Notes: a model not told the origin generated them from the sequence alone. DNA of 64,000 nucleotides from Clostridium_AD sp050717545 (GCF_050717545.1 NZ_JBOITN010000029.1:1-64000); one strand, 5' to 3'; shown: positions 43,944-52,737, counted from the first letter of the stretch. Program-made: numbers and translations.

Positions 43944-44600
43944 TTACATTTTATTAAAGTCAAATTCTACTGAATTTAAAAATGCCTTTGCGATAAGCAT
44001 ATGCCCAACTGTATCCGGATGAATTCTATCCCAAGTAATAGATACTGGGTGGTAATATTGTAGATAGGAGTCAAATGCGGCTTGTAGATCTACGCAGATT
44101 ACATTATATTTTTTAGCTATTTTTTTAACTATGTCGCCATACTCATCCATCTTGGCGCGCATGGGATCTTTTTTATTAGGTTCCATAAAAAAAGGTGTCA
44201 TAAGTATCAAACCTTTAACTTTGGAAATTGTATTTTCAACAAGATTACTTAATGTTTTTTCATATTCATCAATATAAACATGGGATTCTGTGATTAGTGG
44301 TGAGTCAAATTGACGCCAAACGTCATTTATTCCAATTTGGATGGCAAGCCAATCTGGTTTTAAATCTACAACATCTGTATTCCATCTGTCTTTAATAGCT
44401 TTGACATTATCTCCACCGGTGCCCATATTAACCACACGAATTCTAGCCTGGGGATATGTAGTTTTTAAAAATGCATCAATTAATGATATATAACTTTTAC
44501 CAATTGCTCCAAACAATCCTTCACCAACTGGCCTAGCACGTTCAAAATCTGAAATTGAATCACCTATTATAACTAGTTTACTATTATTTTGAATTAACAT
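43944..44600 (-). CDS. SGNH/GDSL-family hydrolase
   Basis: 218 residues, no signal peptide. All four SGNH blocks are present: GDS in VIIGDSISDF (about 10-19), Gly in NMGTGGDN, GxND in IQIGINDVWR near 90, and DxxH in DRIHPDTVGH near 195. These enzymes deacetylate or de-esterify carbohydrates and lipids; an acetyl-xylan or oligosaccharide esterase would suit the nearby glycosidase, which is inference. Start ATG follows AAGGAG. A coding-like remnant lies just upstream. Confidence 0.88.
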   Translation of the reverse strand: MLIQNNSKLVIIGDSISDFERARPVGEGLFGAIGKSYISLIDAFLKTTYPQARIRVVNMGTGGDNVKAIKDRWNTDVVDLKPDWLAIQIGINDVWRQFDSPLITESHVYIDEYEKTLSNLVENTISKVKGLILMTPFFMEPNKKDPMRAKMDEYGDIVKKIAKKYNVICVDLQAAFDSYLQYYHPVSITWDRIHPDTVGHMLIAKAFLNSVEFDFNKM

Positions 44601-44627
44601 ATTTACAAAAATCTCCTTATCATATTA

Positions 44628-44711
44628 TTAGGTTAACCGTGTACGTAAGCCATCCTCACTATAAAATGACTTTGCACTGAGTTCTTCTTTAGAGGGAAAT
44701 ATTAAGATAAC
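44628..44711 (-). other. Coding-like remnant upstream of the SGNH hydrolase
   Basis: On the minus strand a frame ends at 44628 and reads TVILIFPSKEELSAKSFYSE then DGLRTRLT before its TAA. It has typical C-terminal protein composition, but upstream it closes in stops and has no start. It probably is the tail of a gene that was cotranscribed with the hydrolase. Family not recognised. The remaining 185 bases to the next gene hold nothing identifiable. Confidence 0.35.
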
Positions 44712-44905
44712 TGTTTAGTAGTATTGTTATTATATGACTTACACAATTAAGCTTATTTACTAAATTATACAACTTGTCCGTGTAAAGTAAATAGGTTATT
44801 GGTTTTTATAAGAAAAATGTGATGTATCATATTCAATAAAAATTTGATATACTATTTTGTAAGAAGTATAACAATTACAATATATATATAAAGGATGTGA
44901 AAGTT

Positions 44906-45316
44906 TTGGCACTAAAGGATAAAGATATTGAAATTATAAAAGAATTTTTAATGAAAAAAATAAAACCATTTCTTATATATATATTTGGATCGTACGCTAA
45001 AGGAACTTCTCGCTCCACTAGTGATATCGATATAGCATTTTTATGTGATGAAAATTTTAGTGAATACGAAATATTTATGTTTGCACAAGAACTTGCAAGC
45101 TTACTTAATAGGGAAATTGATTTAGTAGATTTAAAAAAGTCATCTACAGTATTTAGTGCTCAGGTAGTAGGGACGGGTACAACAATTTTATGCAAAGATG
45201 AAACTAGGAGAATGTATTTTGAGATGCGAACATTTAAAGAATATGCTTTATTAAATGAAGAAAGAGCAGTTATTTTAGAAAACATAAAGAAGAGAGGAAA
45301 TGTGTATGGGGAATGA
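44906..45316 (+). CDS. mntA: MntA-type nucleotidyltransferase antitoxin
   Basis: 136 residues from TTG 44906, with AAAGGATGTGA at proper spacing (the GTG at 44897 is inside that site). The minimal nucleotidyltransferase motif GSX10DXD is present as GSYAKGTSRSTSDIDI (Gly28-Ser29 to Asp40/Asp42). In characterised systems MntA adds AMP groups to a tyrosine of HepT and so neutralises it. It overlaps the hepT gene by 11 bases, the usual coupled order. Confidence 0.85.
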   Translation: MALKDKDIEIIKEFLMKKIKPFLIYIFGSYAKGTSRSTSDIDIAFLCDENFSEYEIFMFAQELASLLNREIDLVDLKKSSTVFSAQVVGTGTTILCKDETRRMYFEMRTFKEYALLNEERAVILENIKKRGNVYGE

Positions 45317-45713
45317 TGTAATCTATAATAAGGTTGAAATTATTGAGAGATGTTTTAAAAGAATTAATGAAGTATATGATAACAATACTGAAAATCTAAA
45401 TGATTATACAAAACAAGATTCTATAATATTAAATATTCAAAGAATCTGTGAAGCAAGTATAGATTTAGCAATGCATATAGTTTCCGAAAAAAAGCTAGGT
45501 ATACCACAGAATAGCAGAGATGCTTTCGAGGTTTTATGTAGTAATGGTATGATTAACGATATATTAATGAACAAGCTAAAAGCTATGGTTGGGTTTAGAA
45601 ACATAGCAGTACATAACTACCAGGCCATTAATTTGAAAATTGTGCAAGAAATTATAGAAAAACATCTAGGTGATATTAGCGAGTTTTCAAAAATTATTAT
45701 TAAAAAAATGTAA
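45306..45713 (+). CDS. hepT: HepT-type (DUF86) RNase toxin
   Basis: 135 residues, all-helical HEPN fold. The active-site motif RX4HXY is intact as FRNIAVHNY (Arg98, His103, Tyr105); Arg and His form the ribonuclease site and the Tyr is the residue AMPylated by MntA in known pairs. I use ATG 45306 (AGAGGA eight bases upstream) over the ATG at 45300. It is translated inside the end of mntA and followed by a strong terminator, so the pair is an independent toxin-antitoxin unit. Confidence 0.87.
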   Translation: MGNDVIYNKVEIIERCFKRINEVYDNNTENLNDYTKQDSIILNIQRICEASIDLAMHIVSEKKLGIPQNSRDAFEVLCSNGMINDILMNKLKAMVGFRNIAVHNYQAINLKIVQEIIEKHLGDISEFSKIIIKKM

Positions 45714-45747
45714 ATTTAGTTATTAGGTTTAACAATAGATCCAAAAT

Positions 45748-45786
45748 AAAAAAACTGTAGCTGAGAATTTCAGCTACAGTTTTTTT
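45748..45786 (+). terminator. Rho-independent terminator after mntA-hepT
   Basis: Arms 45748-45764 and 45770-45786 pair over 17 bp including A/T runs, with a 5-base loop and a seven-T tail. Confidence 0.9.
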
Positions 45787-45819
45787 ATTAGAAGTTAGTG
45801 CAAAGCACCTGATATTATT

Positions 45820-45880
45820 TGACAATGATAATATTAATAATGACAACTATTATTATTATAATGACAATTATAATTGACAA
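45820..45880 (+). promoter_or_regulatory. Phased TGACAA repeat array upstream of HTH gene
   Basis: TGACAA occurs at 45820, 45841, 45862 and 45875: intervals of 21, 21 and 13 bases. The first three are two helical turns apart, so the same face of the DNA is presented. The last copy overlaps the -35 box of the promoter. This looks like a cooperative binding site array, perhaps for the HTH protein encoded downstream. Confidence 0.5.
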
Positions 45881-45902
45881 AATCACAAAAATGTACTATA
45901 GT
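45874..45902 (+). promoter_or_regulatory. Promoter of the small HTH regulator
   Basis: TTGACA (45874-45879) and TATAGT (45897-45902) are separated by exactly 17 bases, 26 bases before the start codon. Confidence 0.75.
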
Positions 45903-45928
45903 AACATTATAAGGAAGGAGGATATTTC

Positions 45929-46192
45929 ATGGAATTAAAAAACAGGGTAAAAGAGTTAAGGGCGAGATATAACCTTAGTCAAGGAGAACTAGGAAAACTT
46001 GCAGATGCTTCAAGACAAACTATAAGCCTAATAGAAAGAGGAGATTATTCTCCATCTATAGTGCTGGTTTTAAAAATAGCAAAAGTATTAAAAATTAGTG
46101 TTGAAGAGTTATTTTATTTAGAGGGGGAAGATTGCAGTACCTATAGTTATAGGAGTAATATGGATAATTCAAAATTTAATAAACTCACTTGA
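45929..46192 (+). CDS. XRE-family HTH regulator (YozG-like)
   Basis: 87 residues. A Cro/C1-type helix-turn-helix occupies residues 1-65 (ELRARYNLSQGELGKLADAS; RQTISLIERGDYSPS; ISVEELFYLE). The usual family length is 65-72, so a 20-residue tail (STYSYRSNMDNSKFNKL) is extra. Start ATG follows AAGGAAGGAGG. Relatives are often followed by a small membrane protein gene, which is missing here; the next gene, sstT, is 160 bases away with its own promoter. It is probably autoregulated through the TGACAA array. Confidence 0.85.
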   Translation: MELKNRVKELRARYNLSQGELGKLADASRQTISLIERGDYSPSIVLVLKIAKVLKISVEELFYLEGEDCSTYSYRSNMDNSKFNKLT

Positions 46193-46264
46193 AGCAAGAA
46201 AATATGAAGAGGATTAAGTAAAGAATAGGAAAGAAACTATAAAAAATAAATTAAAAAAGTTTAA

Positions 46265-46293
46265 TTCATTCTTACTTTTACATATTCTATAAT
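46265..46293 (+). promoter_or_regulatory. Possible sstT promoter
   Basis: TATAAT (46288-46293) lies 17 bases after a weak TTCATT -35 (46265-46270), 62 bases upstream of the sstT start. Confidence 0.4.
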
Positions 46294-46354
46294 CCGTGGT
46301 AAAATGACTATGGTTGTATCGTCTTTATCTAAACTTTAGGAGGAAAAAGAACTT

Positions 46355-47587
46355 ATGAAAAAATTTATAAAAAAATGGAATCAGATGAGCCTTGTAAAAC
46401 AAATAATTATAGGACTAATTATTGGTATTATATTGGCCGTAACAATTCCTGGACAAGCAAAACCAATCGTCATTTTCGGTTCTTTATTTGTGGGTGCTTT
46501 GAAAGCGATTGCGCCAATGTTAGTATTCTTCTTGGTCATGTCTGCCATCTCTCAACACAAGAGTGGTCATCAAACCAATTTAAAATCAGTTATCGGACTT
46601 TATCTTTTAGGGACATTTATGGCTGGACTTGTTGCAGTTGTTGCAAGCTTTATGTTTCCTGTAACTTTAACACTTGCAGAGGGAGTTAAGAACGCGACCC
46701 CACCTGGAGGCGTTGTGGAGGTGCTTAGGGCATTATTACTTAATGTTGTTGATAACCCAGTAAAAGCACTTTATAATGCTAATTATATTGGTATATTGTC
46801 TTGGGCGTTACTTCTGGGCGTTGCACTAAAAAATGCTCCTGATTCTACAAAAACGATGATTGATAATGTTTCAGAAGCAGTAACTCAAATGGTTAGATGG
46901 GTAATAAACTTTGCGCCACTGGGCATTATGGGTCTCGTTTTTGACGCTATTGCTACAAATGGAGTAGAGGCATTACTAAGTTATGGACAATTACTTGCAG
47001 TTCTAATTGGATGTATGAGTTTTATGGCACTTGTTGTCAATCCGATTATTGTGTTCATAAATATTCGCAAAAATCCATATCCACTTGTACTTAAGTGTTT
47101 AAGGGAAAGTGGTATTACTGCATTCTTTACACGTAGTTCTGCTGCAAATATTCCTGTAAATATGAGCCTATGTGAAGAGCTAGCTTTAGATAAAGATACA
47201 TATTCGGTATCCATACCACTAGGGGCTACGATAAATATGGCAGGCGCTGCTATTACTATTACAGTTTTAACACTTGCAGCAGTGCACACACTTGGAATTG
47301 AAGTGGACATCCCTACTGCATTTATCCTTAGTATACTAGCGGCAGTAAGCGCATGTGGTACTTCAGGCGTAGCGGGTGGTTCAATACTTCTAGTTCCTCT
47401 AGCAGCTAGCTTATTTGGAATTTCAAATGAGATTGCAATGCAGGTAGTTGGTGTAGGATTTATAGTAGGAGTATTACAAGACTCTTGTGAAACGGCACTT
47501 AACTCATCTACAGACGCACTTTTTACAGCAACTGCTGAATTTGCTAAGCGTAGAAAAGAGGGAAAAGAAGTTATTATTAACAGCTAG
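46355..47587 (+). CDS. sstT: Serine/threonine:sodium symporter SstT
   Basis: 410 residues of the dicarboxylate/amino acid:cation symporter family with 8-9 membrane helices and two re-entrant hairpins. Diagnostic segments are KAIAPMLVFFLVMSAISQHK near 50-70, TRSSAANIPVNMSLCEEL near 265, and the substrate/Na+ site VSACGTSGVAGGSILLVPLA followed by DSCETALNSSTD. It imports L-serine and L-threonine with Na+. Start ATG follows AGGAGG. It ends with a hairpin. Confidence 0.94.
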   Translation: MKKFIKKWNQMSLVKQIIIGLIIGIILAVTIPGQAKPIVIFGSLFVGALKAIAPMLVFFLVMSAISQHKSGHQTNLKSVIGLYLLGTFMAGLVAVVASFMFPVTLTLAEGVKNATPPGGVVEVLRALLLNVVDNPVKALYNANYIGILSWALLLGVALKNAPDSTKTMIDNVSEAVTQMVRWVINFAPLGIMGLVFDAIATNGVEALLSYGQLLAVLIGCMSFMALVVNPIIVFINIRKNPYPLVLKCLRESGITAFFTRSSAANIPVNMSLCEELALDKDTYSVSIPLGATINMAGAAITITVLTLAAVHTLGIEVDIPTAFILSILAAVSACGTSGVAGGSILLVPLAASLFGISNEIAMQVVGVGFIVGVLQDSCETALNSSTDALFTATAEFAKRRKEGKEVIINS

Positions 47588-47620
47588 GAACTAAAACATA
47601 GTATTTGTTTAACGACATGA

Positions 47621-47662
47621 GAAAGCCCCTATCGCATATTATGAAGTGCTATAGGGGCTTTC
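47621..47662 (+). terminator. sstT terminator
   Basis: GAAAGCCCCTAT (47621-47632) pairs with ATAGGGGCTTTC (47651-47662), a 12-bp GC-containing stem. It is preceded by TTTAACGACAT (47608-47618), an 11-mer also found twice near 63.5 kb. The gap to the next gene (47663-47930) shows only an 11-bp inverted repeat (47672-47682 with 47724-47734). Confidence 0.75.
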
Positions 47663-47930
47663 ATATCTAAGGAGTATATTATATAGTGTAATGAAAGTAT
47701 AAAAGAGTAAAATTAAAAATAAGATAATATACTCGGGAAGAGATATCATAGAATTTTATTATTTTGCTAAGAATTGAAGGATAAATGTAGTGGTATGTTG
47801 AATAGTGTCTATAGAACGTTTTTAATAAATTAATATGTTGGAATCACATAATGTATATAATAGGAATAAAATGATTTGCATTAAGAAAGTTATTGTTTAC
47901 AGTATTCATATTATAGTAAAAGGGGATGAA

Positions 47931-49178
47931 TTGAAAGATATGAGAAAGTATCTAAGCTCTGTTTTGGCTTTAATGCTTATTTTAAGTTTAACTGGTTGCT
48001 CAAGTATTTCTAAAAATACAACAACAGTTTTATCTAATAAAGTAGAATTAAAGGAGAGCATAACTAAGGAAGAAACTGAAACTACGGAAAACACAGTCTT
48101 AGTTGCAAATGAGAATGATATCATAAATGATAATCTGAAAATACATTATATAAATGTAGGACAAGCAGATAGTATTCTAGTACAGCAGGGATTAAGCTCT
48201 ATGTTAATAGATGCAGGAAATAATAATGATTCAGAGATTGTTAAGAATTATATAACTGATCAAGGTATTACAAAACTTGATTATGTTGTAGGAACTCATC
48301 CTCATGAAGATCACATAGGTGGGCTTGACTATGTGATAAATAGTTTTGAGGTTGGAAAGATTTACATGCCAAAGGCTACAGCAAACACTAAGACCTTTGA
48401 AGACGTAGTTAATGCTATTAAAGCTAAGGGAATGAAAGTAACGGTACCTAAAGTTTTGGAAACTTTTAAAGTAGGGGATGCAACCGCTACAATTTTGGCA
48501 CCTAATTCTAGTGTATATGAGGATTTAAATAACACTTCAATTGTAATTAGGTTAACTTTTGGGGATAATAGTTTTATGTTTGACGGGGATGCAGAGGATG
48601 TATCTGAGAATGAAATGTTATCAAAAGGCATAGATGCAAGCGCTGATGTGATTAAGATAGGACATCATGGTTCTAGCTCTTCAACAACGGATTCTTTTTT
48701 GAAAAAAGTAAATCCGAAATATGCTGTTATCTCAGTGGGAAAAGGGAATAGTTATGGACATCCTAATAAATCCGTAATGGAAAAACTAGAAGACAAAAAT
48801 ATTACAGTGTATAGGACAGATGAGAATGGTACAATCATTGCAACATCAGATGGAGAAAATATAACATTTAATACCAAAGCTGGTAGTTATGATTTTGCAA
48901 AAGAAGGCGATGAGGTTTTGAGTAATAGTAATGCATCCACTAGTGCACCTACTAGTGAAGACATTAGTGCTACCAATGGAGGTTTATCGCAACCTACGGA
49001 GCCCACTTCATCAAATAGTAGTAAAGTTGTATATTATACTCCTTCAGGAAAATCATATCACTATGATAAAGGTTGTAGTACACTTGCAAGAAGTAAGACT
49101 ATCTTAAGTGGAACGTTAGGAGAAGCATTGACGTCTTCTCATAATGACCCTTGTAATGTTTGTGCTGGTGGAAAATAA
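47931..49178 (+). CDS. Metallo-beta-lactamase-fold lipoprotein (ComEC-C-terminal-like)
   Basis: 415 residues from TTG 47931 behind AAAGGGG (ATG 47940 is an alternative). Signal peptide with lipobox LTGCSS. The MBL domain (about 65-310) has the metal motif HPHEDHIGG and later HHGSSSSTTD, most like the DNA-uptake ComEC/Rec2 C-terminal domain. A Ser/Thr/Pro linker leads to a C-terminal zinc-ribbon-like domain (YHYDKGCSTLARS; DPCNVCAGG) similar to Ada metal-binding modules. It is surface-anchored, possibly a nuclease or phosphodiesterase. No competence genes are adjacent. Confidence 0.87.
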   Translation: MKDMRKYLSSVLALMLILSLTGCSSISKNTTTVLSNKVELKESITKEETETTENTVLVANENDIINDNLKIHYINVGQADSILVQQGLSSMLIDAGNNNDSEIVKNYITDQGITKLDYVVGTHPHEDHIGGLDYVINSFEVGKIYMPKATANTKTFEDVVNAIKAKGMKVTVPKVLETFKVGDATATILAPNSSVYEDLNNTSIVIRLTFGDNSFMFDGDAEDVSENEMLSKGIDASADVIKIGHHGSSSSTTDSFLKKVNPKYAVISVGKGNSYGHPNKSVMEKLEDKNITVYRTDENGTIIATSDGENITFNTKAGSYDFAKEGDEVLSNSNASTSAPTSEDISATNGGLSQPTEPTSSNSSKVVYYTPSGKSYHYDKGCSTLARSKTILSGTLGEALTSSHNDPCNVCAGGK

Positions 49179-49240
49179 ATAAATGTAATAATATGAAGAC
49201 TAAAAGAGAATGAAAGAATTTATCTTAAGGAGAGGATGTA

Positions 49241-49663
49241 ATGAAGTATAAAGTAGTATATTTTACAAGAAGTGGTAATAGTAAAAGAGTAGCAGAAAAA
49301 ATTGCAATTAAACTTTCATGTGAGCTTATAGAAATAACAGATAACATGAATTGGAAGGGAATCTTAGGTTTTATAAAAGGTGGATATTATGCCTCAAGAA
49401 ATAAGGTTGTTGATATAAAGGTCAATGGTGATTTAACTAATACTGATGAACTTATTGTAGTTTCCCCAATGTGGGCAGGTACAGTAGCACCTAGTATTAA
49501 TACTTTTTTTAAAACCACTACATTAACTAAGGTACATTTAGTTGTAACTTCTGGTGGTAGTGCTCTAAAAAGCCGTTCGGGGTTTAAATCAGTTAGTGAT
49601 ATTATAAAAAATAAGAAAAATGAAGATGCGATTATTAATGATCTTGTTAATCGATTATTATAA
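49241..49663 (+). CDS. Flavodoxin-like protein
   Basis: 140 residues with N-terminal FMN-phosphate loop VVYFTRSGNSKRVAEKIA and ring-binding loop SPMWAGTVAPSINTFF near 75-90, typical of flavodoxin_4/5-type proteins. It probably carries electrons or acts as a flavin reductase. Start ATG follows AAGGAGAGG. Monocistronic with a downstream terminator. Confidence 0.85.
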   Translation: MKYKVVYFTRSGNSKRVAEKIAIKLSCELIEITDNMNWKGILGFIKGGYYASRNKVVDIKVNGDLTNTDELIVVSPMWAGTVAPSINTFFKTTTLTKVHLVVTSGGSALKSRSGFKSVSDIIKNKKNEDAIINDLVNRLL

Positions 49664-49694
49664 AGGAAAGCTTAAATTATTTATAGATGACTTA

Positions 49695-49727
49695 ATAGCT
49701 TAGCGGAAGTGCTAAGCTATATTTTTG
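49695..49727 (+). terminator. Terminator after flavodoxin-like gene
   Basis: ATAGCTTAGC (49695-49704) pairs with GCTAAGCTAT (49711-49720), 6-base loop, followed by ATTTTTG. Confidence 0.85.
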
Positions 49728-49867
49728 TGCATTAATAATCTTTTTTAACAATCTTAAGTAGATTTAGATTATAGAAAAAATCATTTCTAGGAATGTGGAA
49801 AATATTATTTGCATACATATAATATAATATACAATTTATTAATAATATAAAGAAAGCAAGGTGAATT

Positions 49868-50506
49868 ATGACTTTACTAAAAAACTGGGATATATTCTTT
49901 GATGAAGATGTTAAGGAATTAACAAAATTAAATTTACCAGACCCAGAGACCTTGGATTATTATGAGAGAATTAAAAACAGAGAAATATTTTGGAATTTTG
50001 ATATCGATGATAGTTTGGTTGATTTTTCACTTATGATTATAAAATGGAATAAGCAAGACAAAGGTAAATCTTCGCAGGAAAGAATTCCTATTAAAATTTT
50101 AATAAACTCTGATGGTGGAGAATTAACAGCAGTACTAAATTTTATAAATGTGATCCAACTTTCCAAAACTCCGGTGTATACAATTGGTCTAGGTAAAACA
50201 TATAGTTCTGGTGGACTAATGCTACTCGCAGGTTCAAAAGGACATAGATATGTGTTTAAAGATACAACAGCCCTAATTCATGCAGGTAGTACAGGTGCTA
50301 CTGGTAATACAGATAAAGTTTTAGATAATTTTGAGTTTACCCAAAGACAAGAAAAAAGAGTTAAAGATTTTATTGTAGCAAATACTAATATTACAGATAA
50401 ACTATACACCAAGAATTATCGAAAAGATTGGTGGCTAATGTCTGACGAAATTATTTCATTAGGGCTTGCAGATAAAATTATAACAGATTTAGATGAAATA
50501 TTTTAA
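49868..50506 (+). CDS. ClpP-like serine protease paralogue
   Basis: 212 residues of the ClpP/crotonase-like fold. The oxyanion strand is ILINSDGGELTAVLNFIN. The nucleophile is probably Ser114 in YSSGGLMLLAG, where ClpP has ASMGA; His138 lies in ALIHAG and Asp187 in YRKDWWLMSDEI. The full triad is therefore present. The N-terminus is about 25 residues longer than housekeeping ClpP and lacks its axial-loop sequence. There is no ClpX/ClpA gene nearby and no phage context, so it is a diverged stand-alone paralogue of unknown substrate. Start ATG follows AAGGTGA. Confidence 0.82.
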   Translation: MTLLKNWDIFFDEDVKELTKLNLPDPETLDYYERIKNREIFWNFDIDDSLVDFSLMIIKWNKQDKGKSSQERIPIKILINSDGGELTAVLNFINVIQLSKTPVYTIGLGKTYSSGGLMLLAGSKGHRYVFKDTTALIHAGSTGATGNTDKVLDNFEFTQRQEKRVKDFIVANTNITDKLYTKNYRKDWWLMSDEIISLGLADKIITDLDEIF

Positions 50507-50591
50507 CAACATTTATGAGGTCACTTTTCTCCCTAGCTTGCATATAATTAAAAGTATGATTTTAATTGTGAAGGACTAAAGGGGGAGAAAA

Positions 50592-51141
50592 ATGATTTTT
50601 TGTACTAATTGTGGAGCTAAGCTCGATGATAATCAGAAGTTTTGTATAACGTGTGACGCTTTTGAAACAAGTGCATCCCAGCTTATAAACGAAAACAATA
50701 CAAGTATTGAGGGTGAAATCTTTCAATTTGAGAGTAAGCCAAGGTTATTATAAGTTTAAAGATGACGGTGCTAGCGCACCTCTTATGGTAAAAGAAGAAA
50801 AGATTAAAGGTGGGGAAATGTTTGATTCTTCAACTAATGCTTCAGATAGTACGAAATCCCTAACTGCAGAGGCTACCGTAAGCAATGAGTTTATATTTGA
50901 AGATAGCGATAAAACTTATTTAACAGTTGAACAGGTAAGCACACTATCCATACCCCAGCTTGCAATTGCGAGAAATGAAATTTTTGCTAGACATGGTTTT
51001 GTGTTTAAAACTTTGATATATTCTGATTATTTCTATGGTAAGAGCTGGTATTCACCAGATTTTAGCTATGACGGTGGTGAATCAGTGTTAAATAAATACG
51101 AAAAGGCTAATTACGCTTTTATTCAAAAGTATGAAAAATAA
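50592..51141 (+). pseudogene. Zinc-ribbon/YARHG-domain protein broken by a frameshift
   Basis: ATG 50592, behind AGGGGGAG, opens a zinc ribbon (FCTNCGAKLDDNQKFC then ITCD) but its frame ends at 50751. The other frame continues to 51141 and carries a YARHG domain (IARNEIFARHGFVF; YSDYFYGKSWYSPDF). Removing one base near 50742 joins them as FESKPGYYKFKDDG into a 182-residue protein. The TTG at 50707, which would start the second frame alone, has no ribosome binding site. Related clostridial proteins combine zinc ribbon, membrane helix and YARHG; the helix is missing here. Decay or sequencing error not resolved. Confidence 0.7.
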
Positions 51142-51180
51142 AATTAATATTTAAAACATCATAAACAACTCGATTAAATA

Positions 51181-51215
51181 CCCTCTACCATAGAATAATA
51201 AACTATGATGGGGGG
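51181..51215 (+). terminator. Imperfect hairpin with T-rich tail
   Basis: CCCTCTACCATAG (51181-51193) can pair with CTATGATGGGGGG (51203-51215) allowing wobbles, followed by ATTTTATTTT. Its G-run could also serve as a ribosome binding site for a 31-codon TTG frame at 51224-51319 that I do not call. Confidence 0.4.
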
Positions 51216-51348
51216 ATTTTATTTTGAAAACTGATTGCCAATCTACAATTACTAATTTTAAAGATAATATTTGTTGCAAATTTATAAAATTATATTTACA
51301 ATTAAAATATGTTTATTAGACAATTTATTATGGCTGGGGGATTACTTA

Positions 51349-52737
51349 ATGAAAATTGATTTAACAAAAGGAAATATTTTTAAAAAGATTTTAATTTTAG
51401 CAATACCAATAATGGGAACATCACTAATACAATCAGTGTATAGTATGACAGATATGATATGGGTTGGTACATTAGGATCTAGATCGGTTACTGCAGTAGG
51501 TGCAGCTGGATTTTTTACTTGGTTTGCTTTCGCATTTATTACGATTCCTCAAATAGGGGCAGCGGTTGGAGTTGCACAATCCGTAGGAAGAAAAGATGTG
51601 AATGAGACCAAAAGCTATGTACGGCATTCGCTTCAAATGAATTTATTTTTTGCTGTGATATATGGAGCTACACTTATAATTTTTAGAAAACAGCTTATAG
51701 GTTTTTTTAACATTAAGGGTCAGGATATCGTGAGCAATGCTATGGGTTATCTTGTTATAGTTTCAGCTGGAATGATATTTTTCTTCATGCCCCCTGTGCT
51801 TACAGCAATATTTAATGGACATGGAGACAGTCGAACACCTTTTAGAATAAACGTAATCGGACTTATTGTTAACATAATACTTGATCCTCTTTTGATATTA
51901 GGAGTTGGATCATTCCCCAAAATGGGGGTTCAAGGAGCAGCTGTTGCAACAATATTTGCACAGTTTGTTGTGACAATAACATTTATTTTCGTAATAACAA
52001 AGAAAACTGATTATTTTTCTAACATAAATTTCTTGCAAAAACCTGATTGGAAGCATATGAGGAAAATTGTGAATTTTGGATTGCCAGTTGCAGTACAAAG
52101 TGGAGTGTTTACATTTATAGCAATGATATTAGCTAGGATACTTTCCAGGTGGGGATCAACGCCAATTGCAGTTCAAAGCGTTGGGTCTCAAATTGAATCA
52201 ATTACATGGATGACAGCTGGCGGTTTTCAAACTGCGCTAAGCGCATTTGTAGGTCAAAATTTTGGTGCGAAAAAGTGGGACAGAATTTACACGGGATATT
52301 TTATATCATTAGGTATTATTGCTGTTTTTGGAACATTAACATCCTGCCTTTTAATATTTTTGCCGGGACCTATTTTCTCTATTTTTATTTCAGAGAAAGC
52401 AGTAATAAAAGATGGTATAGTATATTTAAGAATACTTGGAGTTTCACAGCTTTTCATGTGTATAGAAATGACAACTGCAGGAGCCTTTAATGGTCTTGGT
52501 AAGACTGTTCCTCCTTCAGTAGTAGGCATAGTACTAAATGCACTTAGAATTCCAGGAGCACTTTTATTGTCAACGTTTATTGGTCTTAGTGGGGTATGGT
52601 GGAGTATTAGCATCAGTAGTATCCTAAAAGGAGTAATATTAGCAAGCTGGTTTATTATATTTCTGGTAAGGCATCCTGAAATTAAGGGAAAGAAATATAT
52701 TGATTTTTCTAAATTAAAAATGAGGATTAAAAATTAG
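51349..52737 (+). CDS. MATE-family efflux transporter
   Basis: 462 residues, 12 membrane helices. It starts at ATG 51349 after CTGGGGG; the longer TTG frame at 51271 has no such site. MATE features are IPIMGTSLIQSVYSMTDMIW near 20-40, MIFFFMPPVLTAIFNGHGDS near 145, and the second-half repeat GLPVAVQSGVFTFIAMILAR near 245. It exports cationic drugs or metabolites in exchange for Na+ or H+. A single-gene unit. Substrate unknown. Confidence 0.92.
   Translation: MKIDLTKGNIFKKILILAIPIMGTSLIQSVYSMTDMIWVGTLGSRSVTAVGAAGFFTWFAFAFITIPQIGAAVGVAQSVGRKDVNETKSYVRHSLQMNLFFAVIYGATLIIFRKQLIGFFNIKGQDIVSNAMGYLVIVSAGMIFFFMPPVLTAIFNGHGDSRTPFRINVIGLIVNIILDPLLILGVGSFPKMGVQGAAVATIFAQFVVTITFIFVITKKTDYFSNINFLQKPDWKHMRKIVNFGLPVAVQSGVFTFIAMILARILSRWGSTPIAVQSVGSQIESITWMTAGGFQTALSAFVGQNFGAKKWDRIYTGYFISLGIIAVFGTLTSCLLIFLPGPIFSIFISEKAVIKDGIVYLRILGVSQLFMCIEMTTAGAFNGLGKTVPPSVVGIVLNALRIPGALLLSTFIGLSGVWWSISISSILKGVILASWFIIFLVRHPEIKGKKYIDFSKLKMRIKN

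Noticed and set aside
51224..51319. 31-codon TTG frame after GGGGGGA
   Set aside because: The G-run is better explained as the right arm of a terminator, and the peptide resembles translated spacer.
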